This document shows positions 19,357-28,450 of a stretch of 64,000 nucleotides of DNA, one piece after another (the first letter of the stretch is position 1; each line of letters begins with the position of its first letter). The stretch covers positions 248,001-312,000 of the forward strand of contig RKSN01000001.1 of the NCBI GenBank assembly GCA_005518185.1, in the 5' to 3' direction. Made by a program: the position numbers and the translations under genes. Under the pieces are notes generated by a model. It was not told the origin of the DNA. It made no database searches and saw nothing but the letters and a program-made list of their open reading frames with translations. The stretch comes from Chakrabartia godavariana. Lineage in GTDB: Bacteria; Pseudomonadota; Alphaproteobacteria; Sphingomonadales; Sphingomonadaceae.

Positions 19357-19393
19357 GCGGACTGCTCTGACCGGAAGGAAGAGAACTTAAGTC

Positions 19394-19699
19394 ATGGCGA
19401 AACTGAGTTCGATCAACAAGAACGAGCGTCGCAAGAAGCTCGTTAAGAAGTACGCCGGGCGTTATGCCCGGCTGAAGGCGATCGCAAACGACGAATCCAA
19501 GGACGAAACGGAGCGCCTCATCGCGCGCCTGAAGCTGGCCGAAATTCCGCGCAACGGAAATCCGACCCGCGTCCGCAACCGCTGCGAGCTGACGGGTCGT
19601 CCGCGCGCATACTACCGCAAGTTCCGGCTTTGCCGTGTTCAGCTGCGCGATCTGGCCAATAAGGGCCTGATCCCCGGCGTCACCAAGTCGAGCTGGTAA
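19394..19699 (+). CDS. rpsN: Ribosomal protein S14
   Basis: 101 residues, the long zinc-free form: no CxxC pairs are present, unlike the short zinc-binding type. [19 protein letters not shown] and the C-terminal [11 protein letters not shown] are characteristic. Preceded by GGAAGAG. Confidence 0.98.
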   Translation: MAKLSSINKNERRKKLVKKYAGRYARLKAIANDESKDETERLIARLKLAEIPRNGNPTRVRNRCELTGRPRAYYRKFRLCRVQLRDLANKGLIPGVTKSSW

Positions 19700-19710
19700 G
19701 GGGTAAAAGA

Positions 19711-20106
19711 ATGTCTTTGACCGATCCCTTGGGTGATATGCTCACCCGCATCCGCAACGGCCAGCGTGCCAAGATGGACAGCGTCGTGACGCCGGCTTCC
19801 AAGCTGCGTGTTCGCGTTCTCGATGTCCTTCAGCGCGAAGGCTATATCCGCGGCTATCATGATGAAGCCCTGGGTGCTCACCCGGGCATCCGCATCGAAC
19901 TGAAGTATTTCGAAGGTCAGCCGGCCATCAAGCACGTCGCACGTGTTTCGAAGCCCGGTCGCCGCGTCTACTCTGGTTCGAAGGAACTGCCGGTGATCCG
20001 CAATGGTCTCGGCATCACCATCGTTTCGACGCCGCGTGGCGTTCTCTCTGACGCGGAAGCGCGTGAGCAGAATGTCGGTGGCGAAGTGCTCGCGGAGGTG
20101 TTCTGA
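19711..20106 (+). CDS. rpsH: Ribosomal protein S8
   Basis: 131 residues, central-domain 30S protein that represses the spc operon in E. coli by binding mRNA near rpl[21 protein letters not shown] at the start and [20 protein letters not shown] near the end are typical. Stop overlaps rplF by one base. Confidence 0.98.
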   Translation: MSLTDPLGDMLTRIRNGQRAKMDSVVTPASKLRVRVLDVLQREGYIRGYHDEALGAHPGIRIELKYFEGQPAIKHVARVSKPGRRVYSGSKELPVIRNGLGITIVSTPRGVLSDAEAREQNVGGEVLAEVF

Positions 20107-20639
20107 TGAGCCGCACTGGCAAAAAGCCGGTCGCCCTTCCGGCAGGCGTGACGGCATCGCTCGACGGTGCCATCATCGAAGTCAAGGGCCCCAAGGGCAC
20201 GCTCAGCATCCCCAAGGAAGCTGAAGTGACCTACGCTCTCGAAGACGGCATGCTCTCGGTTCGCCCGGCGAACGAGACCAAGCGTGCACGGTCCTTCTGG
20301 GGCATGCAGCGCACCCTGATCCAGAACCTGGTGACGGGCGTGACCGAAGGCTTCACCAAGACGCTCGTCATGACGGGTGTCGGCTACCGCGCCAACGCGC
20401 AGGGCCAGAAGCTGAAGCTGCAGCTGGGCTACAGCCACGACATCGACATCGACGTGCCGGAAGGTATCGACATCAAGACTCCGGATCAGACGACGATCGA
20501 AATCTCGGGTATCGACCGCCAGGCGGTTGGCCAGATCGCCGCAGAAATCCGCCGCTGGCGTAAGCCTGAGCCCTATAAGGGCAAGGGTATCCGTTATCGC
20601 GGCGAGTTTATCTTCCGGAAGGAGGGTAAGAAGAAGTAA
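20106..20639 (+). CDS. rplF: Ribosomal protein L6
   Basis: 177 residues in two repeated domains next to the GTPase-associated centre. [21 protein letters not shown] and the C-terminal [19 protein letters not shown] are diagnostic. The stop shares one base with the ATG of rplR. Confidence 0.98.
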   Translation: MSRTGKKPVALPAGVTASLDGAIIEVKGPKGTLSIPKEAEVTYALEDGMLSVRPANETKRARSFWGMQRTLIQNLVTGVTEGFTKTLVMTGVGYRANAQGQKLKLQLGYSHDIDIDVPEGIDIKTPDQTTIEISGIDRQAVGQIAAEIRRWRKPEPYKGKGIRYRGEFIFRKEGKKK

Positions 20640-20995
20640 TGGGTCAGAAGCTTTCATCTTTCGAAAAGCGCCGCCAGCGCGTCCGTACGGCCATCCGTAC
20701 CCGCGCCAGCCAGCGTCCGCGCCTGTCCATTCACCGGTCGGGCCGTCACATCTATGCGCAGATCATCGACGACGCAGCGGGCAAGACCGTTGCAGCCGCG
20801 TCGACGGTCGAAAAGGAAGCACGCAGCAAGTCGGGTGCAAATCTCGACGCAGCGGTTCTGGTGGGCAAGGCTGTTGCCGAGCGTGCCAAGAAGGCTGGCG
20901 TGACCAAGGTCGTGTTCGACCGTGGCGGTTTCCTGTTCCATGGTCGCGTCAAGGCACTTGCCGACGCGGCCCGCGAAGGCGGATTGGAGTTCTAA
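20639..20995 (+). CDS. rplR: Ribosomal protein L18
   Basis: 118 residues, binds 5S rRNA with L5. The [18 protein letters not shown] strand and the C-terminal [19 protein letters not shown] segment are typical. Directly abuts rpsE with no spacer. Confidence 0.98.
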   Translation: MGQKLSSFEKRRQRVRTAIRTRASQRPRLSIHRSGRHIYAQIIDDAAGKTVAAASTVEKEARSKSGANLDAAVLVGKAVAERAKKAGVTKVVFDRGGFLFHGRVKALADAAREGGLEF

Positions 20996-21703
20996 ATGGC
21001 TGACGAAACTGAAATCCAGGGCGGCGACGCTGCTCAGGCAGCCGCTCCCGAAGCAACCGAAGGTCGTGGTCGTGGCGGCCGTGGCCGTGGCGGCAATGAC
21101 CGTGGTCGTGGGGGCCGTGATGGCAACCGTGGTCGCCGTGACGACCGTCGCGGTGCGGAAGAAGCGGGTGAGGAGCTGATCGAAAAGCTCGTTCACATCA
21201 ACCGCGTCTCGAAGACCGTGAAGGGCGGCAAGCGCTTCGGCTTTGCGGCACTGGTCGTCGTGGGCGACGGCAAGGGTCGTGTTGGCTTCGGTCATGGCAA
21301 GGCGCGCGAAGTGCCGGAAGCCATTTCCAAGGCGACGGCTGCGGCCAAGAAGGCCATGGTCCGCGTTCCGCTCAAGGAAGGCCGCACGCTGCATCATGAC
21401 GGCAATGGTCACTTCGGTGCCGGCCGCGTGACGCTGCGCACGGCGCCGCAGGGAACGGGCATCATCGCCGGTGGTCCGATGCGCGCTGTCTTTGAATCGC
21501 TCGGCGTTGCCGACGTGGTGACGAAGTCGGTGGGCACGTCGAACCCCTACAACATGATCCGGGCCACCTTCGCTGCTCTGACCGAGCAGACCAGCCCGAA
21601 GTCGGTTGCCCAGCGTCGTGGCAAGAAGATCGCCGATCTTCTGAAGCGCGGTGGTGCGGCTGCGGCGGAAGCCCTGGCTGACGCCGAAGCGGTTACGGAG
21701 TAA
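20996..21703 (+). CDS. rpsE: Ribosomal protein S5 with RGG-rich N-terminal extension
   Basis: 235 residues against about 167 in E. coli. The core starts near residue 60 ([19 protein letters not shown]), continues through [14 protein letters not shown] and the [15 protein letters not shown] segment, and ensures decoding accuracy at the mRNA entrance. Residues about 20-58 are a glycine/arginine/aspartate tract with repeated RGRGG and RGGRDG units. Similar but shorter extensions occur in alphaproteobacteria; here the tract resembles an RGG RNA-binding region. The C-terminus ends in an alanine/glutamate tail. Confidence 0.97.
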   Translation: MADETEIQGGDAAQAAAPEATEGRGRGGRGRGGNDRGRGGRDGNRGRRDDRRGAEEAGEELIEKLVHINRVSKTVKGGKRFGFAALVVVGDGKGRVGFGHGKAREVPEAISKATAAAKKAMVRVPLKEGRTLHHDGNGHFGAGRVTLRTAPQGTGIIAGGPMRAVFESLGVADVVTKSVGTSNPYNMIRATFAALTEQTSPKSVAQRRGKKIADLLKRGGAAAAEALADAEAVTE

Positions 21704-21708
21704 TCCCC

Positions 21709-21885
21709 ATGGCGAAGATCAAGATCAAGCAGACCGGGTCGCCGATCCGCCGGACCAAGGATCAGCGTGCAACGCTGATCGGTCTCGGCCTCAACAAGAT
21801 GCACCGCGTGTCGGAACTGGAAGACAGCCCGGAAGTCCGGGGCATGATCCAGAAGGTCCGCCACATGGTGGAAGTCCTCGGCTGA
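21709..21885 (+). CDS. rpmD: Ribosomal protein L30
   Basis: 58 residues reading [15 protein letters not shown], a central [17 protein letters not shown] and VRHMVEVLG at the end, a complete L30. The ATG follows the rpsE stop by five bases. It sits in the standard spc-operon position between rpsE and rplO. Confidence 0.97.
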   Translation: MAKIKIKQTGSPIRRTKDQRATLIGLGLNKMHRVSELEDSPEVRGMIQKVRHMVEVLG

Positions 21886-21894
21886 CATCCTATT

Positions 21895-21918
21895 CCGCCC
21901 CGGTCTTGACCGGGGCGG
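21895..21918 (+). promoter_or_regulatory. Perfect hairpin between rpmD and rplO
   Basis: An 11-bp perfect stem (ccgccccggtc / gaccggggcgg) with a 2-base loop, followed only by a weak T stretch (tcattt). It could attenuate or protect the mRNA between rpmD and rplO, which are 94 bases apart. Confidence 0.5.
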
Positions 21919-21979
21919 TCATTTCGGGGAAGGCGCGCCCTTCCTCTAGCGCGAACATAGCGAAAGCGAGTGCAACGAC

Positions 21980-22501
21980 ATGAAACTCAACGAAATCCGT
22001 GACAATGATGGTGCCCGCAAGGGCCGGATGCGCGTCGGACGCGGCATCGGCTCCGGCAAGGGCAAGACCGCTGGCCGTGGCCAGAAGGGTCAGAAGAGCC
22101 GTGAAGGCGTTTCGATCGCCGGCTTTGAAGGCGGCCAGATGCCGCTCCACATGCGTCTGCCGAAGCGTGGCTTCAACAACATTTTCGCCAAGGATTATGC
22201 CGAAGTGAACCTCGGTGCGATCCAGAAGCTCGTCGATGCCAAGAAGCTCGACATCAAGGGCACGGTCGATCACGCCGCTCTGAAGGCTGCTGGTGTTGCC
22301 CGTGGCGGCAAGGACGGCGTCCGTCTGCTCGCCAAGGGTGAACTGACGGCCAAGATCAACTTCCTCGTGGCCGGTGCCTCGGCTGCGGCCAAGGCTGCCG
22401 TTGAAAAGGCGGGCGGCGCTGTGGAAGTCATCCACGTTGTTCCGGCTGCCGAAAAGGCCGCTGCCAAGAAGAACACCGTCAAGATCCGGGCGAAAGCCTG
22501 A
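21980..22501 (+). CDS. rplO: Ribosomal protein L15
   Basis: 173 residues, a late-assembly 50S protein. [34 protein letters not shown] opening (glycine/lysine-rich) and [19 protein letters not shown] are diagnostic. The C-terminal alanine-rich tail makes it longer than the E. coli protein (144). A promoter-like and terminator-like stretch follows before secY. Confidence 0.97.
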   Translation: MKLNEIRDNDGARKGRMRVGRGIGSGKGKTAGRGQKGQKSREGVSIAGFEGGQMPLHMRLPKRGFNNIFAKDYAEVNLGAIQKLVDAKKLDIKGTVDHAALKAAGVARGGKDGVRLLAKGELTAKINFLVAGASAAAKAAVEKAGGAVEVIHVVPAAEKAAAKKNTVKIRAKA

Positions 22502-22521
22502 GGAAAACTTGGCTCAGGGCT

Positions 22522-22549
22522 TAGACAAGCGCTGATTAGTCATTATATG
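22522..22549 (+). promoter_or_regulatory. Possible internal promoter for secY-adk
   Basis: TAGACA at 22522-22527 and TATATG at 22544-22549 are 16 bases apart in an unusually AT-rich pocket between rplO and secY. It lies just before a terminator-like hairpin, so a transcript starting here would begin at the hairpin. Prediction from sequence only. Confidence 0.3.
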
Positions 22550-22550
22550 G

Positions 22551-22592
22551 AGCGGCGGGCTGTCCTCGGGGCAAGACCCGCCGTTCTTTTTT
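22551..22592 (+). terminator. Terminator or attenuator between rplO and secY
   Basis: The stem agcggcggg / cccgccgtt (9 bp including one G-T pair) is followed by ttctttttt, a normal rho-independent layout. It ends 16 bases before the secY start, so it either ends the ribosomal-protein transcript or attenuates secY. Confidence 0.6.
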
Positions 22593-22608
22593 CAAGGGTC
22601 CACATCCC

Positions 22609-23970
22609 ATGGCAAGTTCCGCCGACCAGCAAGCAGGCCTGAACCTTTCGCGCTTTTCGCAAGCGTCCGAGCTTAAGAGCCGTATCTGGTTCACCATCGG
22701 GGCGCTCATCGTCTTTCGTCTGCTGAGCCACGTTCCGCTGCCGGGCATCGATCCCAAGGCGCTGGAAACGCTCTTCAACACGACCAAGGGCGGCGTGCTG
22801 GACTTCTTCAACATGTTCTCGGGCGGCTCGCTGCAGCGCATGAGCCTCATCGCACTGGGCGTTATGCCCTACATCACGGCGTCGATCGTCGTGCAGCTTG
22901 GCACTTCGCTTTCCCCCACCTTGGGCGCGCTCAAGAAGGAAGGCGAAAGCGGTCGCAAGAAGCTCAACCAATATACGCGCTACGGCACGGTGGGCCTCAC
23001 GATTGTGCAGGGCTATTTCATCGCCGTCGGCCTTGAAAGCTGGGGCGCGACGCAGGGCCTGTCGGCGGTGGTCGAGCCGGGCCTTCTCTTCCGCGTGGCC
23101 TGCGTGACCGCGCTTCTGGGCGGCACGATGTTCCTGATGTGGCTGGGCGAACAGATCACCAGCCGTGGCATCGGCAACGGCATCTCGCTGATCATCATGG
23201 CCGGGATCGTCTCGACCCTGCCGAAGACGCTCGCGCAGGTGTTCGAAGGCGGCCGCACGGGCACGATGAATCCGCTGATGGTGCTTGGCATCGGGGCGGC
23301 GGTCATCTCGCTCATCGCCTTCATCTGCTTCATGGAACGCGCACAGCGCCGTGTTCTCATCCAGTATCCCAAGCGCCAGACGCAGCGCGGCATGATGCAG
23401 GCGGACAAGAGCTTCCTGCCGCTCAAGATCAACACCGCAGGCGTAATCCCGCCGATCTTTGCCTCGTCGCTGCTGCTGATGCCGCTGACGCTCGTGCAGT
23501 TTGCCGGGCAGAATGCGACGCAGGACACGCGCATGGGCGACTTCATCCTGACGGTCACCAACGCCCTGCAGCACGGTTCGCCGCTGTACATGACGCTTTA
23601 TGCTGCCGGCATTCTGTTCTTCTGCTTCTTCTACACGGCGGTTGTGTTCAACCCCGAAGAGACGGCCGAGAACCTGAAGCGCTATGGCGGTTTCGTCCCC
23701 GGCATCCGTCCGGGCAAGAATACCGAGAACTATCTGGACTATGTGCTGACGCGCATCACCGTGATCGGTGCAGCCTATCTCGCGCTTGTCTGCCTGGTGC
23801 CGGAATTCATGTTCTCGAGCCTCGGTTTCGTCGCCATTGGCGGCACCAGCCTGCTCATCGTCGTCAACGTGACGATGGACACGGTTACTCAGATTCAGAG
23901 CCATCTGCTCGCGCACCAATATGGTGACCTGATCAAGAAGGCGAAGCTCAAGGGGGGAGCGCGGCGTTGA
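22609..23970 (+). CDS. secY: Preprotein translocase subunit SecY
   Basis: 453 residues, the channel subunit of the SecYEG translocon. Ten hydrophobic segments are recognisable from FTIGALIVFRLLSHVPLPG at the N-terminus to LVCLVPEFMFSSLGFVAIGG near the C-terminus, with the cytoplasmic loops YPKRQTQRGM and RYGGFVPGIRPG typical of SecY. It is the last spc-operon gene before adk, and its stop overlaps the adk start. Confidence 0.98.
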   Translation: MASSADQQAGLNLSRFSQASELKSRIWFTIGALIVFRLLSHVPLPGIDPKALETLFNTTKGGVLDFFNMFSGGSLQRMSLIALGVMPYITASIVVQLGTSLSPTLGALKKEGESGRKKLNQYTRYGTVGLTIVQGYFIAVGLESWGATQGLSAVVEPGLLFRVACVTALLGGTMFLMWLGEQITSRGIGNGISLIIMAGIVSTLPKTLAQVFEGGRTGTMNPLMVLGIGAAVISLIAFICFMERAQRRVLIQYPKRQTQRGMMQADKSFLPLKINTAGVIPPIFASSLLLMPLTLVQFAGQNATQDTRMGDFILTVTNALQHGSPLYMTLYAAGILFFCFFYTAVVFNPEETAENLKRYGGFVPGIRPGKNTENYLDYVLTRITVIGAAYLALVCLVPEFMFSSLGFVAIGGTSLLIVVNVTMDTVTQIQSHLLAHQYGDLIKKAKLKGGARR

Positions 23971-24614
23971 ACATCATTTTGCTGGGTCCGCCGGGGGCGG
24001 GCAAGGGCACGCAGGCCAGCCGTCTTCAGGACGAACGCGGCATGGTTCAGCTGTCAACGGGTGACATGCTGCGTGCAGCGGTCAAGGACGGCACGCCGGT
24101 CGGCCTGAAGGCCAAGGCCGTGATGGAAGCCGGGGAACTGGTTTCGGACGAGATCGTCTCCGGCATCATCGGGGAGGCGCTCGACAAGCTGCCCGCCGAA
24201 ACGGGCGTCATCTTCGACGGCTATCCCCGCACGGCTGCCCAGGCGGAATCGCTCGACGAGATCCTGTCGGCACGCGGTCGCAAGCTCGATCACGTGATCG
24301 AACTCGCGGTCGATGAGGACGCGCTGGTGGAACGCATCACTGGCCGCTTCACCTGCGCCAAGTGCGGCGAAGGCTATCACGACCGGTTCAAGCAGCCCAA
24401 GGTCGCAGGCACCTGCGACCAGTGCGGCTCGACCGAGTTCAAGCGCCGTCCCGACGACAATGAGGAAACCGTGCGCACGCGCATGGCCGAGTATCGCGCC
24501 AAGACCGCGCCGATCCTGCCAATCTATGAGGCGCGTGGCCTGTTGAAGCGGGTTGACGGCATGGCAGACATCGATGTCGTCAATGCGTCGATCGAGGCAA
24601 TCCTCGACGCCTGA
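23967..24614 (+). CDS. adk: Adenylate kinase, zinc-LID type
   Basis: 215 residues converting ATP and AMP to two ADP. The start is TTG at 23967, overlapping the secY TGA by four bases, with AGGGGGGAG 8 bases before. P-loop GPPGAGKGT is at 7-15; FDGYPRTAAQAE binds AMP; the LID contains Cys130, Cys133, Cys150 and Cys153, a complete zinc site as in Gram-positive enzymes and many alphaproteobacteria. The secY-adk pairing is conserved, but the rpsM-rpsK-rpoA-rplQ genes that normally follow are absent. Confidence 0.97.
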   Translation: MNIILLGPPGAGKGTQASRLQDERGMVQLSTGDMLRAAVKDGTPVGLKAKAVMEAGELVSDEIVSGIIGEALDKLPAETGVIFDGYPRTAAQAESLDEILSARGRKLDHVIELAVDEDALVERITGRFTCAKCGEGYHDRFKQPKVAGTCDQCGSTEFKRRPDDNEETVRTRMAEYRAKTAPILPIYEARGLLKRVDGMADIDVVNASIEAILDA

Positions 24615-24621
24615 ACCGGAG

Positions 24622-24641
24622 GCGGGCACTGCGGCGCCCGC
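24622..24641 (+). terminator. Weak hairpin after adk
   Basis: The 6-bp stem gcgggc / gcccgc lies 7 bases after the adk stop. It has no T-run, so if it stops transcription it probably does so with Rho. Confidence 0.3.
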
Positions 24642-24705
24642 ACACGTCATGGATATGTCACGCTGACGACATTCGTCTGTCGCTGATGGGTGGTAGAGCG
24701 CGGCT

Positions 24706-24843
24706 ATGACCGATATCGCTCTCAGCCTCTTCCGCAGCGTCCCCAGCCTTCCGGCCCGTCGCCGGACGCGGTCGGCCGCCCCTGCGCGCATCAAGGGTGT
24801 CTGGAGCTATCGCCTGCTCCAGTGGGCATTCCGCAACAGCTGA
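24706..24843 (+). CDS. Possible small basic protein
   Basis: 45 codons from ATG 24706 to TGA, encoding MTDIALSLFRSVPSLPAR then an arginine-rich middle and YRLLQWAFRNS at the end. The composition is plausible for a small regulatory or membrane-surface protein, but the ribosome site (GGTAG) is weak and no family is recognised. It could be non-coding; its stop lies 42 bases from the stop of the convergent helicase gene. Confidence 0.3.
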   Translation: MTDIALSLFRSVPSLPARRRTRSAAPARIKGVWSYRLLQWAFRNS

Positions 24844-24885
24844 GTGCCCCCGCCGCGTCCTGCGGCAGGTCTGTCTTTCCAGTGC

Positions 24886-26256
24886 TTAACTGAAACCGCG
24901 CGACAGGAAGTCGGGAACGGGACCGTTCCAGCCACCCTCCGGTTCGTCCGCTGAACGCGCCTGAACGACCTTGGCGGGTCTGGCTGCCGGCTTTGACTCA
25001 GGGCGGCTCGTCCGGGGCTTGGGATCTTCGGCCTTTTCGGCTTCGACCTTGGCCGGTTCGGCCTTCGGGCCGCGTGACCGCGACGGGCGCTTGGCGGGGG
25101 CTTCCTCACGCGTTTCGTGGCGCGCGTCTGCCCCACCGGTGACGACGCCCTTGATCCGTTCCAGCGTCTGGCCGGTCAGCTTTTCAATGTTCTCGATCGC
25201 TTCGGCATCGGCCGAGGTGACAAAGGTAAACGCCCTGCCGGTGGCTCCGGCGCGCCCGGTGCGACCGATACGGTGAACGTAATCGTCGGGATGCCAGGGA
25301 GCATCGAAGTTGAAGACGTGGCTCACGCCCTTCACGTCAAGGCCGCGCGCGGCGACGTCGGAGGCGACCAGGATGTTGATCTCGCCCGCCTTGAACCGGT
25401 CGAGTTCCTTGATGCGCGACGGCTGGTCCATGTCGCCATGGATTTCGCCGGCCTTGTAGCGGTGCCGCTTCAGGCTGGTCGCGAGTTCGCGGACCGTCGT
25501 CTTGCGGTTGCAGAAGATGATCGCGGTGTTGACGTCTTCATTGTCGAGAAGGCTGCGCAGCGCCTCACGCTTCTTGCGGGCATCCACTTCGAGCAGGAAC
25601 TGGGCGATGTTGACGTTGGTCGTGGCCGGACGGGCGACCTCGATCGTCTTTGGATTGGAAAGGAAACGGTCCGCCAGCTTCTTGATCGGCGGCGGCATCG
25701 TCGCCGAAAACAGTAGCGTCTGCCGGTTGGCGGGCAGCTTGGTGCAGATGTTCTCGATATCGGGGATGAAGCCCATGTCGAGCATCCGGTCCGCCTCATC
25801 GATGACGAGGAGGTTGCACCCGGTCAGCAGGATCTTCCCGCGCTCAAACAGGTCCATCAGGCGGCCCGGCGTGGCAATCAGAACGTCGACGCCCTTTTCA
25901 AGCGCCTTGACCTGATCGCCCATCTGCACGCCACCAATGAGCAGCGCCATGGAGAGCTTGTGATACTTGCCGTATTTCTCGAAATTCTCGGCGACCTGCG
26001 CGGCGAGTTCGCGCGTCGGCTCAAGGATGAGGGATCGCGGCATCAGGGCGCGGGTGCGGCCATGGCCGAGCACATCGATCATCGGCAGCACGAATGCGGC
26101 AGTCTTGCCGGTCCCCGTCTGCGCGATGGCGATCAGGTCGCGCATCATGAGCACGCTGGGGATGGCCTGCTGTTGCACAGGCGTCGGATCGGTATAGCCC
26201 GCTTCGGTTACGGCGCGGAGCAATTCGTCGGAAAGGCCGAGATCGGCAAAACTCAT
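24886..26256 (-). CDS. DEAD-box ATP-dependent RNA helicase (RhlE-like)
   Basis: 456 residues. ATP-driven RNA unwinding, usually in ribosome assembly or RNA decay. Motifs in order: Q motif (PTPVQQQAIP, 24-33), Walker A AQTGTGKT (45-52), PTRELAAQ, DEAD (153-156), SAT (184-186), and in the second RecA domain HRIGRTGRAG. From about 375 the tail is disordered and rich in lysine, arginine, glutamate and proline, typical of RhlE-type helicases that tether to RNA. Single gene, convergent with the ribosomal block, with an upstream AT-rich leader. Confidence 0.93.
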   Translation of the reverse strand: MSFADLGLSDELLRAVTEAGYTDPTPVQQQAIPSVLMMRDLIAIAQTGTGKTAAFVLPMIDVLGHGRTRALMPRSLILEPTRELAAQVAENFEKYGKYHKLSMALLIGGVQMGDQVKALEKGVDVLIATPGRLMDLFERGKILLTGCNLLVIDEADRMLDMGFIPDIENICTKLPANRQTLLFSATMPPPIKKLADRFLSNPKTIEVARPATTNVNIAQFLLEVDARKKREALRSLLDNEDVNTAIIFCNRKTTVRELATSLKRHRYKAGEIHGDMDQPSRIKELDRFKAGEINILVASDVAARGLDVKGVSHVFNFDAPWHPDDYVHRIGRTGRAGATGRAFTFVTSADAEAIENIEKLTGQTLERIKGVVTGGADARHETREEAPAKRPSRSRGPKAEPAKVEAEKAEDPKPRTSRPESKPAARPAKVVQARSADEPEGGWNGPVPDFLSRGFS

Positions 26257-26373
26257 TCAGTCAGTGTCCGGATAATGAGGCAGACATTTGGCCCGCACTA
26301 CGCATTGCGCCTTGGCGTTGGGGAGCGAAAAGTCAAGCAAAAGCGGTTTCCGGGCTCTGCCAACCCGGCAGTT

Positions 26374-26820
26374 TCAGCGCTTGGGCGGCATCAGCAACCG
26401 GAACTTGTCGATCACGCAGGCGCCACCGGTGCGCGAGTGAATCGTGTCCCGGTCCTCGCACAGACGCCCGTCGCGCGTCGGCTCCAGATAGAAGCCCGAA
26501 TAGAAATCGATCGACGGGCAGCCCTTTTCCAGCCGCGCGCGGACCAGCTGCCCATTGCGCAGCACCAGGTCGATGCTGTCGGGCCGGCTGATCGAAATGC
26601 CCCCCAGAGCCGTCATCGGCAGGCATTTGGGTGCCGACTTTTCCTTCCAGTCGCGCAGGGTCTCGCGCGTGCGGGCGCGCTCCTGATGCGGGGTGATGCG
26701 GATGTAGGTGCGCCGCTCGATCACAAGCTGCGCCATTTCCGCCTCATTGGTCGAGTCTGCAGGCATGGCGGCGCCGGCCGCTGCAAGAACGGCTGTCGAC
26801 AGGGCAAGGAGCAGGATCAT
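26374..26820 (-). CDS. Secreted hypothetical protein with four cysteines
   Basis: 148 residues from ATG 26820. Signal peptide about 1-21 (MILLLALSTAVLAAAGAAMPA). The mature part holds cysteines in KCLPM, GCPSI, LCEDR and ACVID, consistent with two disulfides in the periplasm, and the segment FYSGFYLEPTRDGRLCEDRD. Related short proteins occur in sphingomonads without known function. It is divergent from the flavin dehydrogenase at 26930. Confidence 0.65.
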   Translation of the reverse strand: MILLLALSTAVLAAAGAAMPADSTNEAEMAQLVIERRTYIRITPHQERARTRETLRDWKEKSAPKCLPMTALGGISISRPDSIDLVLRNGQLVRARLEKGCPSIDFYSGFYLEPTRDGRLCEDRDTIHSRTGGACVIDKFRLLMPPKR

Positions 26821-26929
26821 CGGGGCGCAACCATGATTCGTCCGGAAGTGAGGCTGGACGGTTGAACAGATCATTAATTGCATGGCAATGGGCAGGCGAC
26901 GTCCCGCGCGGGGACAAGGGAGCAAGTGG

Positions 26930-28351
26930 ATGGTTGACGCAGCGGTGATGGCTGAACTCTCGGCGGCCTTGGGCCCCAAGGGCCTGACGACTGATCCCGC
27001 CGATATCGAGCCCTGGACGACCGACTGGCGCAAGCTCTACCGGGGCAATGCCGCCGCCCTTGCCCAGCCGGCGTCGGTCGCGGAGGTGCAGGCGGTGATG
27101 ACCATTGCCGCGCGCCATGGCATTCCGCTCGTTCCGCAGGGCGGCAACACGTCCATGGTCGGTGGTGCGACGCCCGATGACAGCGGTCGCGCAATCATCG
27201 TCTCGCTGCGGCGGATGAATGCCATCCGGATGCTTTCGCCGGAGGCGGGGATCGTCGTGGCCGAAGCCGGCGTTGTGCTCTCCAACCTGCACGATGCGGC
27301 GCGCGCGCAGGGGATGCGCTTTCCACTGTCGCTCGGCGCGCGCGGCTCGGCAACCGTCGGCGGGCTGGTGTCGACCAACGCCGGAGGCACGCAGGTGCTG
27401 CGCTTTGGCACCATGCGCCGGCTCGTGCTGGGCGTGGAGGCCGTGCTGCCGGACGGGACGGTCTATGAGGGGCTGGCGGCGCTCAAGAAGGACAATCGGG
27501 GCTATGACCTAACCCAGCTGCTGATCGCGTCGGAAGGGACGCTCGGCATCGTCACGGCGGCGAGCCTGTCGATCGTGCCCGATGTGCAGGACCGTGCGGT
27601 CGCGTGGCTCGCTGTGGACAGCCCGGACGCAGCGCTTGACTGCCTGCGGTCGATGGAAGCGGCCTCGGGCGACGCGATTGAGAGCTTTGAGCTGATCCCC
27701 GACACCTCGCTGCGGCTTGTCCTGACCCATATTCCCGGCACGCGGGCCCCGCTTGAGGGAGATCATCCCTGGCATGTGCTCATTGAATATGTGCGCAGCA
27801 ACGCCGATCAGCCTGTGCCTGCCGCGGCGCTTGAAGCGCTGCTGGCGCGCGAGTTTGAGGCCGGACGCGTCCGCGATGCGGCAATTGCAGCGAGCGAGGC
27901 GCAGGCCGAGGCCTTCTGGAAGATACGGGAATCGATCTCGGAGGCCGAACGCGCGCATGGCCCGGCGATGCAGCACGACATTTCGGTCCCGGTGGAGGAT
28001 ATGCCCCGCTTCATCCGTGACGCGAGCGTCGCTGTGGAGCAGGCCTTTCCGGGCGTCTGGGTCAACGCCTATGGGCATCTGGGCGACGGCAATGTCCATT
28101 TCCACGTCCGCGCGCCCGAAGGCTGTGTGGATCCGAACTGGCGGACAACGACCGGCAAGGCGGCAAGCCGCATGGTCTATGACCTTGTGACAGCCGCTGG
28201 CGGGTCGATTTCGGCCGAACATGGCATCGGCCAGATGAAGCGCGATGAGCTGGGCCGTCTGGCCTCGCCCGCCCGGATTGGCGCCCTGCGCGCGATCAAA
28301 TCGGCGCTCGATCCGCGCGGCATCATGAACCCGGGCAAGCTCGTCCCCTAG
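26930..28351 (+). CDS. FAD-linked D-2-hydroxyacid dehydrogenase (GlcD/DLD family)
   Basis: 473 residues; GTG/ATG choices were resolved to ATG 26930, which follows AAGGGAG. N-terminal FAD-binding PCMH domain about 30-215 (VPQGGNTSMVGGATP, SLGARGSATVGGLVSTNAGG), C-terminal FAD-oxidase domain with GHLGDGNVHFHV and EHGIGQMKRDEL. These enzymes oxidise D-lactate, glycolate or D-2-hydroxyglutarate; the substrate cannot be fixed from sequence. The D-2-hydroxyglutarate type, which serves serine synthesis, is a good candidate. Confidence 0.88.
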   Translation: MVDAAVMAELSAALGPKGLTTDPADIEPWTTDWRKLYRGNAAALAQPASVAEVQAVMTIAARHGIPLVPQGGNTSMVGGATPDDSGRAIIVSLRRMNAIRMLSPEAGIVVAEAGVVLSNLHDAARAQGMRFPLSLGARGSATVGGLVSTNAGGTQVLRFGTMRRLVLGVEAVLPDGTVYEGLAALKKDNRGYDLTQLLIASEGTLGIVTAASLSIVPDVQDRAVAWLAVDSPDAALDCLRSMEAASGDAIESFELIPDTSLRLVLTHIPGTRAPLEGDHPWHVLIEYVRSNADQPVPAAALEALLAREFEAGRVRDAAIAASEAQAEAFWKIRESISEAERAHGPAMQHDISVPVEDMPRFIRDASVAVEQAFPGVWVNAYGHLGDGNVHFHVRAPEGCVDPNWRTTTGKAASRMVYDLVTAAGGSISAEHGIGQMKRDELGRLASPARIGALRAIKSALDPRGIMNPGKLVP

Positions 28352-28450
28352 GGCGGTGGAAAGCCTCCGCTTTCCCCTTGCACTGGCGCGCATCGGGCCA
28401 TAGGAGCCGATGCCAATCAGAACCGCCGATACGGCTGCAGGAGATTACAC

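Noticed and set aside
22543-23919. Minus-strand frame opposite secY
   Set aside because: Shadow of secY codon bias; low-complexity, histidine- and arginine-rich without a family.
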